Source: Fimbriimonas ginsengisoli Gsoil 348 (GTDB lineage: Bacteria; Armatimonadota; Fimbriimonadia; Fimbriimonadales; Fimbriimonadaceae). Taken from it: a DNA stretch of 64,000 bases. Positions 1-8,332 of this stretch are shown piece by piece. Within the stretch, counting starts at the first letter, position 1; each line of letters opens with the position of its first letter. The DNA lies in NCBI RefSeq assembly GCF_000724625.1, contig NZ_CP007139.1, forward strand, positions 4,774,001-4,838,000. The letters run 5' to 3'. The notes beneath the pieces are model-generated. The model was not told the DNA's origin, did no database searches, and worked only from the letters and a program-made list of their open reading frames with translations. Position numbers and translations under genes: made by a program.

Positions 1-71
1 TCCAATAATCGCCACTGACATTGTTCTGACGATCAGAGTACGCGTTACGATTCCTGGCCGCGCTACGTTTG

Positions 72-1022
72 TTAAGTAATCTTGATAGTTGCGCTGTCCT
101 GAGCAACTGGAAAATGACAGTAGAATCGCCGGTCCCCTTCAACCGTCGCCGCCGGGTCGTTGACTAGGCAAACCTCGCCCCGATTGGGACACCGGGAAGC
201 AAACCGGCACCCCTGAAACTTCGTACGAGGGTCCGGAATCTCGCCCGCCGGCGCCTCGGGAAGATGCATCAGCCGCTCTAGCGAGGGAGCGCTGTCGAGC
301 AATGCCTTAGTGTACGGATGCCGGGGCTCGCTAAAGATCCTCTCCGTAGGTCCTTCCTCCACGATCCGGCCGAGATACATAACGGCGACCCGGTCCGCCA
401 AGAAGCGCACCGTCGTGAGGTCGTGCGAGATGTAGAGGAACGAGCACCCCGTAGCCGTCTGAACATCCTTCAGAAGGTTCAGGATCTGCGCCCGCACGCT
501 CAGGTCGAGGGCCGCCGTCGGCTCGTCGCAGATCACCAACGGAGGCTTGAGCGCAAGGGCGCGCCCGATCGCCACGCGCTGCCGCTGCCCGCCGCTGAGC
601 TGGTGAGGATAGCGATCCACGAACTTCGGATCGAGCCCGACCTCTTCGAACACCGCGACCGAACTACGCTCCGCTCTACGGCCGGCTAGCTGCATCGGCT
701 CCTGCACGGATCGACCGACTCGCCAGCGCGGGTTCAGCGAGGCGTAAGGGTCCTGCCAAACCATTCCGACGTGCTCGGCCATGTGACGAGTGGTGCCGTG
801 AACTTCCGCCCCTTCCAAGACGATGCGCCCACCCTTCAAACCTTGGAGGCCGAGTACCGCCCGCGCCAGCGTCGTTTTGCCGCAACCGGATTCGCCAACG
901 ACGGCAACCGTCTCCCCCCGATGAACCTGGAGCGAAACCCCGTCTAACGCCCGAACCGCTCCCCCGTGGCCGGGAAATTCGACATGAGCGTCCTGCACAT
1001 CGAGCAACAACGAGTCGCTCAA
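72..1022 (-). CDS. Oligopeptide/dipeptide ABC transporter ATPase (DppF/OppF-like)
   Basis: ATP-binding subunit of a peptide-type ABC importer, cytoplasmic face of the membrane. Seen: Walker A GESGCGKT (residues 43-50), signature LSGGQ (142-146), Walker B ending CDEP (165-168), H-loop region, then the C-terminal oligo_HPY extension with four Cys (about 272-304) typical of Dpp/Opp ATPases. The 316-aa length is normal for the family. The start is TTG, whose bases overlap the TGA stop of the NAD kinase gene (TTGA), so it is probably translationally coupled to it. Permeases and binding protein are not in the window; they may lie beyond position 1, or this is an orphan subunit. The substrate cannot be told from sequence. 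Confidence 0.9.
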   Translation of the reverse strand: MSDSLLLDVQDAHVEFPGHGGAVRALDGVSLQVHRGETVAVVGESGCGKTTLARAVLGLQGLKGGRIVLEGAEVHGTTRHMAEHVGMVWQDPYASLNPRWRVGRSVQEPMQLAGRRAERSSVAVFEEVGLDPKFVDRYPHQLSGGQRQRVAIGRALALKPPLVICDEPTAALDLSVRAQILNLLKDVQTATGCSFLYISHDLTTVRFLADRVAVMYLGRIVEEGPTERIFSEPRHPYTKALLDSAPSLERLMHLPEAPAGEIPDPRTKFQGCRFASRCPNRGEVCLVNDPAATVEGDRRFYCHFPVAQDSATIKIT

Positions 1023-1879
1023 AGCGAGTCACCGACCGGGCTATAGCTCCAGAGCAAACGTTGGCCAAGCTTGATAAGAAAGTCGTCCTTCTGCACCGAC
1101 ACTAAGTTTGTCATCCGAGTCGACTTTCGCACTCGCACCTCGTCGCCGCTTAGCAAGTGGAGCCGCGTCTGCCCGTCCGCGGAAAGCACCGCGTCGCCGT
1201 GACTCTGAACCTTTAGAACGATCTCCGATTCCGCCGCGAGCACAAGCGTTCGGGAGTTCAACGTATGGGGTGCGATCGCGGTGAGTACGAGTGCATGGAC
1301 CTTCGGGTCGAGAATCGGCCCGCCGGCGGAGAGGTTGTATGCGGTGGAACCGGTGGGAGTCGCGACGATGATGCCGTCCGCCGGATAGCTGGTAAGAACG
1401 TGCCCATCGACGGTGACCTGAAACGTCATCATCCGCGCCACGACCGCGCGCTGGAGCACCGTCTCGTTGAGCGCGCTAAGATGGGCCACCGTTTGGCCGG
1501 CACGCATCAACTCGGCGTCCAGCATCATTCGAGACTCAATGGAGCACCGCCCTTCCAAGAAGTCGGTCAGACACGACTCCAAGTACTCGTGCGTGCACTG
1601 CGTCACAAACCCGAACCGCCCGAAGTAGACGCCGAGGATCGGCGTTCCGAAATCGGCGCACAGGTGCACCGCCCGGATGAGCGTCCCGTCGCCACCAAAA
1701 GCGACGACGAGATCCGCCTCGCCGAATTCTGAATTGCGAACGACCGGCAGTTCTACGTGGCGCGCCGTGTCGCTATCGACCCATACATCGTTGCCGCGAG
1801 CACGCAACCATTTAGCCACCCCGACCGCCGCCTCAATAGCGTCCGGCCGGTAGGTGTTCGTCACCAAATGTACGCGCAC
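1019..1879 (-). CDS. nadK: NAD kinase
   Basis: Phosphorylates NAD+ to NADP+ using ATP or polyphosphate; cytosolic. Seen: GGDGT (62-66), NE motif (138-139) and the PTGSTAY block (174-181) that define the NAD kinase/diacylglycerol kinase fold. The 286-aa length is typical. GTG start overlaps the TAG stop of the upstream TPR gene by one base (TAGTG), and its own TGA stop overlaps the next gene's TTG start, so three genes form a tight transcription unit. Function is secure from motifs; the pairing with a peptide-transport ATPase has no obvious metabolic logic. Confidence 0.95.
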   Translation of the reverse strand: MRVHLVTNTYRPDAIEAAVGVAKWLRARGNDVWVDSDTARHVELPVVRNSEFGEADLVVAFGGDGTLIRAVHLCADFGTPILGVYFGRFGFVTQCTHEYLESCLTDFLEGRCSIESRMMLDAELMRAGQTVAHLSALNETVLQRAVVARMMTFQVTVDGHVLTSYPADGIIVATPTGSTAYNLSAGGPILDPKVHALVLTAIAPHTLNSRTLVLAAESEIVLKVQSHGDAVLSADGQTRLHLLSGDEVRVRKSTRMTNLVSVQKDDFLIKLGQRLLWSYSPVGDSL

Positions 1880-3321
1880 TAACCCGAAGACCTCATTCGT
1901 TCCAGATTGGCACGAATGTCGGGATCATCGGGGGCTATTTTCTGCGCCTTCTCCAAGATCTTGATCGCTTCGACCGGTTGCTTCATCCGTTCGAGCGTGA
2001 TCGCAAGATTATTGTATGCGGCGATGTAGTTCGGCTTTGCCTCGACGGCGGAGCGGAAGGCTGCCTCCGCTTGCGGAAGCTTGTTCGCCTTAAGATGGCA
2101 AAGCCCGATCCCGTTGAGCGCTTCGGGATTGTCTTTGTTGCCGGCCAAAATTTGCAAGTAGTGATATCGCGCCCCATCGACATCCCCTTGCTCCCATAAG
2201 GCGTTCGCAAGTTGAAGCCGGATCGCCGCCCTCGAAGGCTCGGCCCGGATTACTTCTTTCCATGCGGCGATCGCCTTAGCGGTTTGGCCCGCATTCGCCG
2301 CCGCCGAACCCAGGTTGACCTTGGCGGCGATGGAGGAGGGATTCAGACCCGACAGTTTGTCGAACAGCGTCGTCGCTTCTTCGAACTTGCCGCCTCGGAA
2401 CAGGAGCAGACCCAAGTTATTCAGCGCGTCGAGATCGTTCGGGCTGAGCTCCAGTACACGCCGGTACGCCTGCTCCGCTTCCGGCGTCTTCCCCATCGCG
2501 CCGCGAAGGACGGCCAGGTTGAACCAGAAAGTGGGGTTCTTCGCCTCGATCGAGCGGAGACTCTCGTAATACTTGAGCGCGTCCTCACGGCGTCCAGCGC
2601 GAGCGTACGCCTCGCCCAGCGCAAGCGCGACCGCCGAATCGCTGCCGTCGCCGAGGGCTTTCTCCAAATAGCCAAGCGCTTCAGGTTTTCGAAGCCTTGC
2701 GAGCGCCAGTCCCGCGTTTCGGGCGAAGGTTCGGTTATCCGGACGAAGCTCGGCCGCCTTGATGAATTCGGCGGCGGCGCGATCGTTCTCGTGCCGTGCC
2801 TCAAAGGCGACCCCCAGGTTGTTGTGCGTGAACGCATCGTCCGGTTTCAGGCGGGTGGCGGCCTGGAATTCGGAGACCGCCTGCGCGTACTGTTTTCGCG
2901 CCAGATAGATCGTGCCGGAGTTGTAGTGCGGCTCGAACATCCGCGGGGACAATTTGAGGATCGCCTGATACTTCTCCAGCGCCCGGTCCGGTTGCCGCGT
3001 GGCCAGGTACGCATTTCCGAGATTGTTCAGGACCTCGATATCCGAAGGATGCTGAGCAATCGCCTGTTCCAAGAGCGGAACCGCCTTTCCGGCTTCGTCC
3101 GTGCGGAGGTACAGGAAGCCGAGCCAGCTAAGGGCGTCGTAGCTGCGCGGAGACTCGGCGTGAAGCGCCTCGAACGCTTTGATCGCCTCGTCTTGCTTGC
3201 CGGCCTTGTACAGGGCGGCTGCGTCGGCAACCCGCTTTTCAAACGCGCGTTCGTCTTGGGCAAAAGAAAATCCTGCTACGGCAAAAACACAACAACAAAG
3301 GAGCGCTCGAAAGAGTCTCAT
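1879..3321 (-). CDS. Exported TPR-repeat protein
   Basis: Predicted secreted or periplasmic scaffold. Seen: a signal peptide (basic MRLFR followed by a Cys/Ala/Phe-rich core ending near FSFAQ), then almost entirely tetratricopeptide repeats, roughly a dozen 34-residue units with the usual Ala-8/Ala-20/Pro-32 pattern (for example repeats ending ...HPSDIEVLNNLGNAY). The ATG at 3321 is chosen over an in-frame GTG at 3330 because AAGGTG lies six bases upstream of the ATG. First gene of the TPR-nadK-ABC string. TPR arrays bind partner proteins; the partner is unknown, so no specific function is assigned. Confidence 0.85.
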   Translation of the reverse strand: MRLFRALLCCCVFAVAGFSFAQDERAFEKRVADAAALYKAGKQDEAIKAFEALHAESPRSYDALSWLGFLYLRTDEAGKAVPLLEQAIAQHPSDIEVLNNLGNAYLATRQPDRALEKYQAILKLSPRMFEPHYNSGTIYLARKQYAQAVSEFQAATRLKPDDAFTHNNLGVAFEARHENDRAAAEFIKAAELRPDNRTFARNAGLALARLRKPEALGYLEKALGDGSDSAVALALGEAYARAGRREDALKYYESLRSIEAKNPTFWFNLAVLRGAMGKTPEAEQAYRRVLELSPNDLDALNNLGLLLFRGGKFEEATTLFDKLSGLNPSSIAAKVNLGSAAANAGQTAKAIAAWKEVIRAEPSRAAIRLQLANALWEQGDVDGARYHYLQILAGNKDNPEALNGIGLCHLKANKLPQAEAAFRSAVEAKPNYIAAYNNLAITLERMKQPVEAIKILEKAQKIAPDDPDIRANLERMRSSG

Positions 3322-3415
3322 AGGGGGCACCTTAACTCTACGACGCCTGAGGGCCTGTAAGATTCCGACTTTCGCCCGTGCCCTAATAAATACCGACGCG
3401 AAGGAAGCTCTCGAC

Positions 3416-3661
3416 TTATTTCCGCAGGATAAGCCACAAAGAAACCGACGCCACCGCTCCCCAAAGCAAGACCAGTAAGGGCGGATAGCGAAGCACGCAA
3501 CGGGTATCTCGCTTGCCGTGCACCATTGCGAGGACGTAGAAAAGCGCGCAGCAACCCGCCGCGACCGGCAGGGTGAACCGCTGCGCGATCAGCGAAACCG
3601 TCGCGATCTTACAGAACTGGAAGGCAATCCCTTCGTACACTTCACCTTTCGTTTTTTCCAT
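3416..3661 (-). CDS. Small membrane protein, last gene of the radical SAM operon
   Basis: 81-residue hypothetical protein with two hydrophobic segments (about residues 28-47 and 61-79) joined by a basic loop (HGKRDTR). No family recognised. The ATG is preceded by only five bases after the TGA of the zinc-ribbon gene, which places it in the same operon as the radical SAM and Lgt-like genes. An N-terminally longer reading to 3739 exists in the same frame but would overlap the upstream gene extensively, so it was rejected. Confidence 0.6.
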   Translation of the reverse strand: MEKTKGEVYEGIAFQFCKIATVSLIAQRFTLPVAAGCCALFYVLAMVHGKRDTRCVLRYPPLLVLLWGAVASVSLWLILRK

Positions 3662-3666
3662 AAGCC

Positions 3667-3969
3667 TCAGGGGCGCTTCCACGCCAAGACGAAGAGCCAA
3701 GCTAGGAAGCCGAAGAACGCAACTCCGACTGCGCCCCACGCAAAAGCCTCCGTCTGAAAAGTGCGCTCACTCGATGCAACAACCATAAAGCATCCGCCGA
3801 TGAGGGCCGAAGGAATCCCGACGAGGATGAGCGCGATCAATGAAAATATTCGGGCCGCGACTCTCCACGGCGATCGGTAACGGTCATTTAGGCGGTGCCC
3901 GCAATTGGGACAGACCTCGTCGGTCACCAACAGGCTAGCCTTGCAGTTGGGACATCTTAAATCCGACAC
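3667..3969 (-). CDS. Zinc-ribbon membrane protein
   Basis: 100-residue protein. Seen: N-terminal double CPNC motif (residues 6-9 and 20-23) of a zinc ribbon, then two transmembrane segments. The GTG start at 3969 is chosen because the zinc ribbon begins immediately after it (MSDLRCPNC) and it overlaps the end of the Lgt-like gene by 13 bases; the longer frame upstream translates to low-complexity sequence inside lgt. It resembles the protein encoded at 4658-4987 in layout (ribbon plus two membrane helices). Role unknown; presumably a membrane partner in this operon. Confidence 0.65.
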   Translation of the reverse strand: MSDLRCPNCKASLLVTDEVCPNCGHRLNDRYRSPWRVAARIFSLIALILVGIPSALIGGCFMVVASSERTFQTEAFAWGAVGVAFFGFLAWLFVLAWKRP

Positions 3970-4679
3970 GCGATCGCCTCCCTCCTCCACCGCCAAAACA
4001 CCGCCGCCGCCACGCCTAAGACCAACTCCAGGCAGAACCACTGCATGGGCGAGAGGCCATAGACGAGGGTCTCCCGCCATCGGACGAACTCGAGGCCGAA
4101 GCGGGTAACTCCAAACGCCACCAAATAAGCCTTGAAAAGATCCCCTTCACGGGTGAGCCGAGGCCGAAGCCACAGCAGGAACCCGAAGAGGGAAACCGCA
4201 ACCGCCGCCGAATAAAGCTGCGCCGGATGCCGATACGCCCCATGTTGCCAAACCGCCCACGGCATATCGCACCGTTCGCCGTAGCAGCACCCGTTGAAAT
4301 AACACCCGAGCCGCCCCACCGCTTCCCCGGCGGGCAGGGCGAGGGCGAACAGGTCGCCCGTCGGACGCCGGATGCCGAGCCTCTTCTTCGCTACCACCAC
4401 CCCGATCCAACCAAAAATGACCCCGCCAAGCAACGCCCTCCCACCGTTTCGCGGATCCAGCGCCACCCCCATCGACACCCGCCAGGGCCACCCTTCGGCG
4501 ATAAGCTGAGTCAGTTTCGCACCAAGAATGCCGGCCGCGAAGCCGACCGCCACCACCGTCCAGATCCCCTCGGTCGACAAATTCTGCCGCCGCGCCGCCC
4601 ACAGGAAAACGAGGGCGCCGGTCAAGTAGGAGAGCCCGGTTAGGATCTCGCCCAGAGTCAACCGTTCCTCCTGAGCCAC
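3957..4679 (-). CDS. Lgt-like membrane enzyme (prolipoprotein diacylglyceryl transferase family)
   Basis: Family enzymes transfer diacylglycerol from phosphatidylglycerol to prolipoprotein Cys. Seen: about seven hydrophobic segments; the family core GRLGCYFNGCCYG (122-134, canonical form GRIGNFINGE), HPAQLY (151-156), and a RFGLEFVR block (193-200) matching the conserved Arg/Glu region. 240 aa is slightly short for Lgt. The core is divergent and contains three Cys, so it may be a specialised paralog and not the housekeeping Lgt. It overlaps both neighbours in an operon with a lipid-enzyme-like radical SAM protein, which suggests a shared glycerolipid substrate (inference). Confidence 0.75.
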   Translation of the reverse strand: MAQEERLTLGEILTGLSYLTGALVFLWAARRQNLSTEGIWTVVAVGFAAGILGAKLTQLIAEGWPWRVSMGVALDPRNGGRALLGGVIFGWIGVVVAKKRLGIRRPTGDLFALALPAGEAVGRLGCYFNGCCYGERCDMPWAVWQHGAYRHPAQLYSAAVAVSLFGFLLWLRPRLTREGDLFKAYLVAFGVTRFGLEFVRWRETLVYGLSPMQWFCLELVLGVAAAVFWRWRREAIACRI

Positions 4680-4987
4680 AGCCGCACCCCGATGCCGATC
4701 GCCACTAGCAAAGATGCTGCCGCCACTGCAAGAAAATCCCTAAAAAGCTCGGCGCCCCAATACTGAGTCTGACTTTTGTCGGCCAAGCCGTTAATCGCGC
4801 AGGATCCAAAGAAAGCGCTAATCCCGAGAAGCATGACGATCCATCCGACAAGGCAACCTCGACTGACGCTCGGATATCTCGGGTTTCCGCAGTTGGAACA
4901 ATAAGGCAGCATATTTTCACCAGCGCTGCAGTGAACACACTTCCACCCTTTGACCTCACCCTCTTCCGCTTCCGGTTGCTCGTCCAA
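4658..4987 (-). CDS. Zinc-ribbon membrane protein
   Basis: 109-residue protein. Seen: acidic N-terminus, a CxxC pair (residues 17 and 20) and a second CxxC pair (30 and 33) forming a zinc ribbon, then two transmembrane helices (about 45-63 and 86-105) ending in a basic tail. It starts four bases after the radical SAM stop codon and overlaps the Lgt-like gene by 22 bases, so it is co-transcribed with both. Architecture matches the gene at 3667-3969, although the sequences are not close. No known function. Confidence 0.7.
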   Translation of the reverse strand: MDEQPEAEEGEVKGWKCVHCSAGENMLPYCSNCGNPRYPSVSRGCLVGWIVMLLGISAFFGSCAINGLADKSQTQYWGAELFRDFLAVAAASLLVAIGIGVRLWLRRNG

Positions 4988-4990
4988 GAG

Positions 4991-6526
4991 TTACCTACCT
5001 TGCAAGACCGGCAGCGTCGACACTCGAGGCTTCGGAAAGTCATCCGCGTCCTCGAAAAGCCAACGCCAACAGAAAGAATGGCGCCGCGGATCTTCCTCGA
5101 AAGTCCCCACGTGGACGCAACACTGCCGAATTCGCGCTTCGTGGAAAGTGTTGGCGTCCATAAACTGCTTCACCGTAACCCGGAACGTTCGTTCCGCCAA
5201 CTTCTCCACCGTCTCGTTCGGCGAGCGAAGCAGCTCGGCGACCCCGGGAATGCAGTCGCATAGCGTAAAAATGTCCCGCGCCAAGCCGAGCGCGGTCACC
5301 TTCTGCTGCTCGGAGAACACCCGCTGTAAAGCTCCGCTCTGAACCAGACCCCGCACGGAATCGGAGGCCGACTCGAACGAAATCGTATTCGCCACCAGAT
5401 GGATCCACCGCTTCAGCTCGTCCCGGCCGACGAGCTTCGGCAACGAACGCCATCCCTTGCGGGTCTTCAGCAGGTAGGTGATGTCGCAGCAATCCTTATG
5501 CGAGCACGGCAGCGGCACGAAGTCTTGCCAGTCGACTTGCCCCCGCGTCTGCGCCCCCAGACGGCGCAGCACGCCCGTCGGCGTAACCCGGTCCTGAGGA
5601 TCGAAACCGGGGTTTCGGCCCGAGCCGAACATCGGCTGGATCGCCAGCCCGGCGCACCGAGGCGTGTTGAGCCCGGTCGTCAGCACCTCCCCCACCTCGT
5701 CGTCGTTCACCCCTTTGGCTACGGTCATCACGAGCGTCGTAAAGATCCCCGCCTCGTTCAAGCGGCAAAGGGCGAGCGGCTTCTCCTCGCTCAGGTCCTC
5801 GCCACGGAGCGCGAGGTGAGTGCTGGCCCGAAAGCCGTCGAACTGGAGGTACACCTCGACCCGGTCGCGATGTGACTGGAGGAACTTCAAGAAGCGATCG
5901 TCCCGAGCGATCCGCCGCCCGTTCGTATTCAGCATCACCCGGGTGAGGTTCCGCTCGAAAAGCCTCTCCAATAGCTCTTCGATGTCTCGCCGCACCGTCG
6001 GCTCGCCGCCCGAGACCATGACCACGCCCAGCTTTCCTTCTTCCCGCGCCAGCACCGTGTCCACCGTATGCAGCATCTCCGCGATGCTCGGCCGATCCGG
6101 CTGCGCAAGCGGCGTCCCCGGATCGTGCGCCGTGGCGTAACAGGTCGGACACCGGAAGTTACAGTGCTCCGTCACGTTGAGAAGCAGGATGCAAGTGTGC
6201 TGCCCGTGCGACGCGGGAAGGCCGTCTCGGTACCCGTCGGGAAAGCCGGCGAAATTGTCCGGACGGTCCGGTGTCACCGCCAAAGTAGGGGTGCTCCAGC
6301 CCGCGCGCGCCTGCCAGATCTCCGCATCCTCCTCGTAAAGGCTTTCCGTCTCCCCATGCGTCGGGCACCAGCGCCGCATCCAAATCTTGCCGTCGTGCGA
6401 AACGAGCATTCCGTCGACGAAAATCCCCTCCTCGTCGGACCTCCGTGGCCGGTCGGCAAAGCAGTGAGGACACACCGTCCGGGTGTACTCCTCGATCCGA
6501 TAAGGTCGCGCCGCCAGCCCTGCCAT
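4991..6526 (-). CDS. Radical SAM enzyme of the Tes/MJ0619-like type (candidate lipid cross-linking enzyme)
   Basis: 511 aa. Seen: N-terminal CPHC (19-22) with further Cys54, radical SAM cluster motif CNFRCPTC (C122, C126, C129), GGEP (173-176), a Cys cluster CSHKDCC (341-347), C423/C425, and a C-terminal CC...FC block (C469, C470, C486). Known: MJ0619 and archaeal tetraether synthase (Tes) share an N-terminal rubredoxin-like site, a radical SAM core and extra Cys-ligated 4Fe-4S clusters ending in a CCVH...FC block; bacterial relatives are linked to membrane-spanning lipids. Inference: this protein makes C-C bonds between lipid tails or methylates an unactivated carbon. First gene of a five-gene operon with an Lgt-like enzyme. 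Other possibility: a pterin methyltransferase-type enzyme like MJ0619 itself. Confidence 0.75.
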   Translation of the reverse strand: MAGLAARPYRIEEYTRTVCPHCFADRPRRSDEEGIFVDGMLVSHDGKIWMRRWCPTHGETESLYEEDAEIWQARAGWSTPTLAVTPDRPDNFAGFPDGYRDGLPASHGQHTCILLLNVTEHCNFRCPTCYATAHDPGTPLAQPDRPSIAEMLHTVDTVLAREEGKLGVVMVSGGEPTVRRDIEELLERLFERNLTRVMLNTNGRRIARDDRFLKFLQSHRDRVEVYLQFDGFRASTHLALRGEDLSEEKPLALCRLNEAGIFTTLVMTVAKGVNDDEVGEVLTTGLNTPRCAGLAIQPMFGSGRNPGFDPQDRVTPTGVLRRLGAQTRGQVDWQDFVPLPCSHKDCCDITYLLKTRKGWRSLPKLVGRDELKRWIHLVANTISFESASDSVRGLVQSGALQRVFSEQQKVTALGLARDIFTLCDCIPGVAELLRSPNETVEKLAERTFRVTVKQFMDANTFHEARIRQCCVHVGTFEEDPRRHSFCWRWLFEDADDFPKPRVSTLPVLQGR

Positions 6527-6601
6527 CTATGGGATTGTAGATGGAAGGCCAAACGGCGAAGGCTGAATTTCCTCCGCCGTCCCGGTATCGGCAACTCCGC
6601 T

Positions 6602-6732
6602 ACGTCCGAAGGACGTGTACACCAAGAGCGGCCTCCTCTCCGCTAACGCGAAGCGTTGTAGCCGCAGCTTGGCTCGTACCTGCGCCTGGTGTACCTTCGG
6701 TACACCAATCATCGGCGAGGACGCCGACGCTA
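6602..6732. repeat. Cluster of short palindromes with GAA/TTC loops plus a GTAGCGTCGGCG element
   Basis: Between the radical SAM and HAD genes. Perfect short palindromes, each with a GAA or TTC loop: 6602-6616 (6-bp arms), 6645-6657 (5-bp arms), 6687-6707 (9-bp arms, TGGTGTACC). These are followed by the dispersed element ATCGGCGAGGACGCCGACGC, whose reverse complement supplies the TAG stop of the HAD gene at 6730-6732. No coding content supported. Confidence 0.7.
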
Positions 6733-7575
6733 CGCCGAAGGGCGTCTTTCGCCGGGGGACGAAGGCTTGGGGGAAAGAAGCCAGTCGATAAACCACGCGA
6801 CGCCGCCTTCGTCGTTGGTGGGAGCGACCACGTTGGCGATCGCCCGAACCGCCTCCGCCCCATTCGCCACCGCTCCGGAAACCCCCGCCCACTGGATCAT
6901 CTCCAGATCGTTCAGATAGTCCCCGATCGCCGCTGTCCGCTCCTGCGGAATCCCCAGCTCCTCCGCAAGCCTTCGCAGCCCGTTCCCTTTGTTCGCAAGC
7001 GGATGCATGAACTCCAGATATTCCTTTTCCGACTCCGTCGGCAACGCCAGTTCGGGCGGAATGGTCGGAACCAAAACCTGAACGTGCAGCTGAATCGCCT
7101 CCGCCGAGTCCACGATCGAGACCTTCAAGATCTCATGCTGCTTCGCCTCCTCAACCGTGGTGAACCTCGGCGACAGCGTGACGAGCCGGCGCGCGTACTC
7201 TTCCGCCCAAGGCGTCCGGTCGAGAAACAGCAGCTCCGTCCGGGTATAGACGTTGACGTGGATCCCCGCCGGAACGGCGTACTCCACCACCCGATGGAGC
7301 ACCTCCGGATCCATGAGATGCGCAACCAGCTCCTCCCCGTTCGCATCCAAGACCTGGGCTCCGTTACAACAGATCATCGCCCCCGTGACGCCCAGCATCT
7401 CCGCGAACGGCTGCATACTCGTCCCAATCCGCCCGCTCGCCAGCACCACCCTCACCCCCGCCGCCTGGGCCCGCTTGATAGCCTCCAAATTGGCCGGATG
7501 CGGTATTCGCTCGGACGTCAGCGTCGTGTGATCCAGATCCAGGGCGATAAGGGAAGGCTTTAGTCTCGGGCGCAT
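6730..7575 (-). CDS. Cof-type HAD-IIB sugar-phosphatase-like hydrolase
   Basis: Predicted Mg-dependent phosphatase of the Cof/YbiV subfamily acting on small phosphorylated metabolites. Seen: nucleophile motif DLDHTTL near the N-terminus, a Ser/Thr motif region (VVLASGR), a C2B cap, Lys before the conserved GDYLNDLEMI acid motif, and VANGAEAV near the C-terminus. The ATG at 7575 is favoured over the one at 7596 because AAGGGAG lies directly upstream and the HAD motif then sits at the usual distance. The last residues and stop codon derive from a dispersed palindromic repeat, so the natural C-terminus may have been altered. Confidence 0.85.
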   Translation of the reverse strand: MRPRLKPSLIALDLDHTTLTSERIPHPANLEAIKRAQAAGVRVVLASGRIGTSMQPFAEMLGVTGAMICCNGAQVLDANGEELVAHLMDPEVLHRVVEYAVPAGIHVNVYTRTELLFLDRTPWAEEYARRLVTLSPRFTTVEEAKQHEILKVSIVDSAEAIQLHVQVLVPTIPPELALPTESEKEYLEFMHPLANKGNGLRRLAEELGIPQERTAAIGDYLNDLEMIQWAGVSGAVANGAEAVRAIANVVAPTNDEGGVAWFIDWLLSPKPSSPGERRPSA

Positions 7576-7628
7576 CGGCTCCCTTGAAGCTAGCATTTTT
7601 ACGGCTGGTACGATGGCCCATAGACCCT

Positions 7629-8192
7629 ATGAGCAAGCAACGCGACTTTATCGACGACGATCTGGCCACGTGGCTCGGTGAGCAACACCTATTCTTCGTC
7701 GCCACCGCCCCCACCTCTCTCGAGGGTCACGTCAATTGCTCTCCCAAGGGCGGCGATACCTTTCGGGTGCTGGGACCGATGGAAGTCGCCTACATGGACC
7801 TCACCGGAAGCGGCGCCGAGACCGCGGCCCACCTGCGGGACAACGGACGGATCGTTCTGATGTTCTGCGCGTTCGAGGGGAAGCCGAATGTGGCGCGGCT
7901 GCATGGCCGGGGGGAGGTGATCATCGAGGGCGATCCCCATTTCGAAGAGTTGGTTGCCCTCTTCCCCCGAAAGCCCGGGGTTCGGAGCGTGGTGAGAGTG
8001 CAAGTCACCCGGGTGTCGACTTCGTGCGGGTTTGCGGTCCCACTGATGGACTTCAAAGACGATCGAGACACGCTCGACCGATTCGCGCTTTCGAAGGGAT
8101 CGGAGGGGTTGGCCGAGTATCGGCTTCTGAAGAATTCGCGGAGCATCGACGGACTTCCGGCGTTGTTCGACGAGCCCGAGACAATGGCGTAA
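7629..8192 (+). CDS. Pyridoxamine 5'-phosphate oxidase-family FMN-binding protein
   Basis: 187 aa from the ATG at 7629; an in-frame upstream ATG at 7584 would extend into the divergent promoter region. Seen: split-barrel flavin-binding layout, with an N-terminal FFVATAP strand, HVNCSPKGGDTFRVL, and NGRIVLMFCAFEG, typical of the PNPOx-like family rather than authentic PdxH. Likely a cytosolic FMN or F420 redox protein; substrate unknown. Divergent from the HAD gene with about 50 bp between starts. Confidence 0.8.
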   Translation: MSKQRDFIDDDLATWLGEQHLFFVATAPTSLEGHVNCSPKGGDTFRVLGPMEVAYMDLTGSGAETAAHLRDNGRIVLMFCAFEGKPNVARLHGRGEVIIEGDPHFEELVALFPRKPGVRSVVRVQVTRVSTSCGFAVPLMDFKDDRDTLDRFALSKGSEGLAEYRLLKNSRSIDGLPALFDEPETMA

Positions 8193-8226
8193 AGATAGGT
8201 CCCTCCGGGAACCCTCTCCCGCCGCG

Positions 8227-8311
8227 GCACGGGCGGCTCGCCCATGTTCCGGCAACCGTGAGGTGGCATCCTATAAAGTCCGGACCATCGGCGAGGGCGC
8301 CGACGCTACGG
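8227..8311. repeat. Dispersed palindromic repeats
   Basis: Two elements of families found elsewhere in the window: CACGGGCGGCTCGCCCATG around 8227-8245 (compare 49566-49584) and ATCGGCGAGGGCGCCGACGC followed by TACG at about 8286-8309 (compare 6711-6733 and 43696-43720). They lie between convergent genes. Confidence 0.7.
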
Positions 8312-8332
8312 GCCGGATTTCTCCACCCCCAA

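Noticed and set aside
1-71. Leading 71 bp, possible promoter or gene end
   Set aside because: No recognisable signal; too short to judge.
2212-3360. 382-codon antisense frame within the TPR gene
   Set aside because: Long because of TPR codon composition; translated product is Arg-rich and without domains.
6541-7563. 340-codon plus-strand open frame across the repeat cluster and HAD gene
   Set aside because: It is antisense to the HAD gene, whose motifs are clear, and begins in palindromic repeat DNA.
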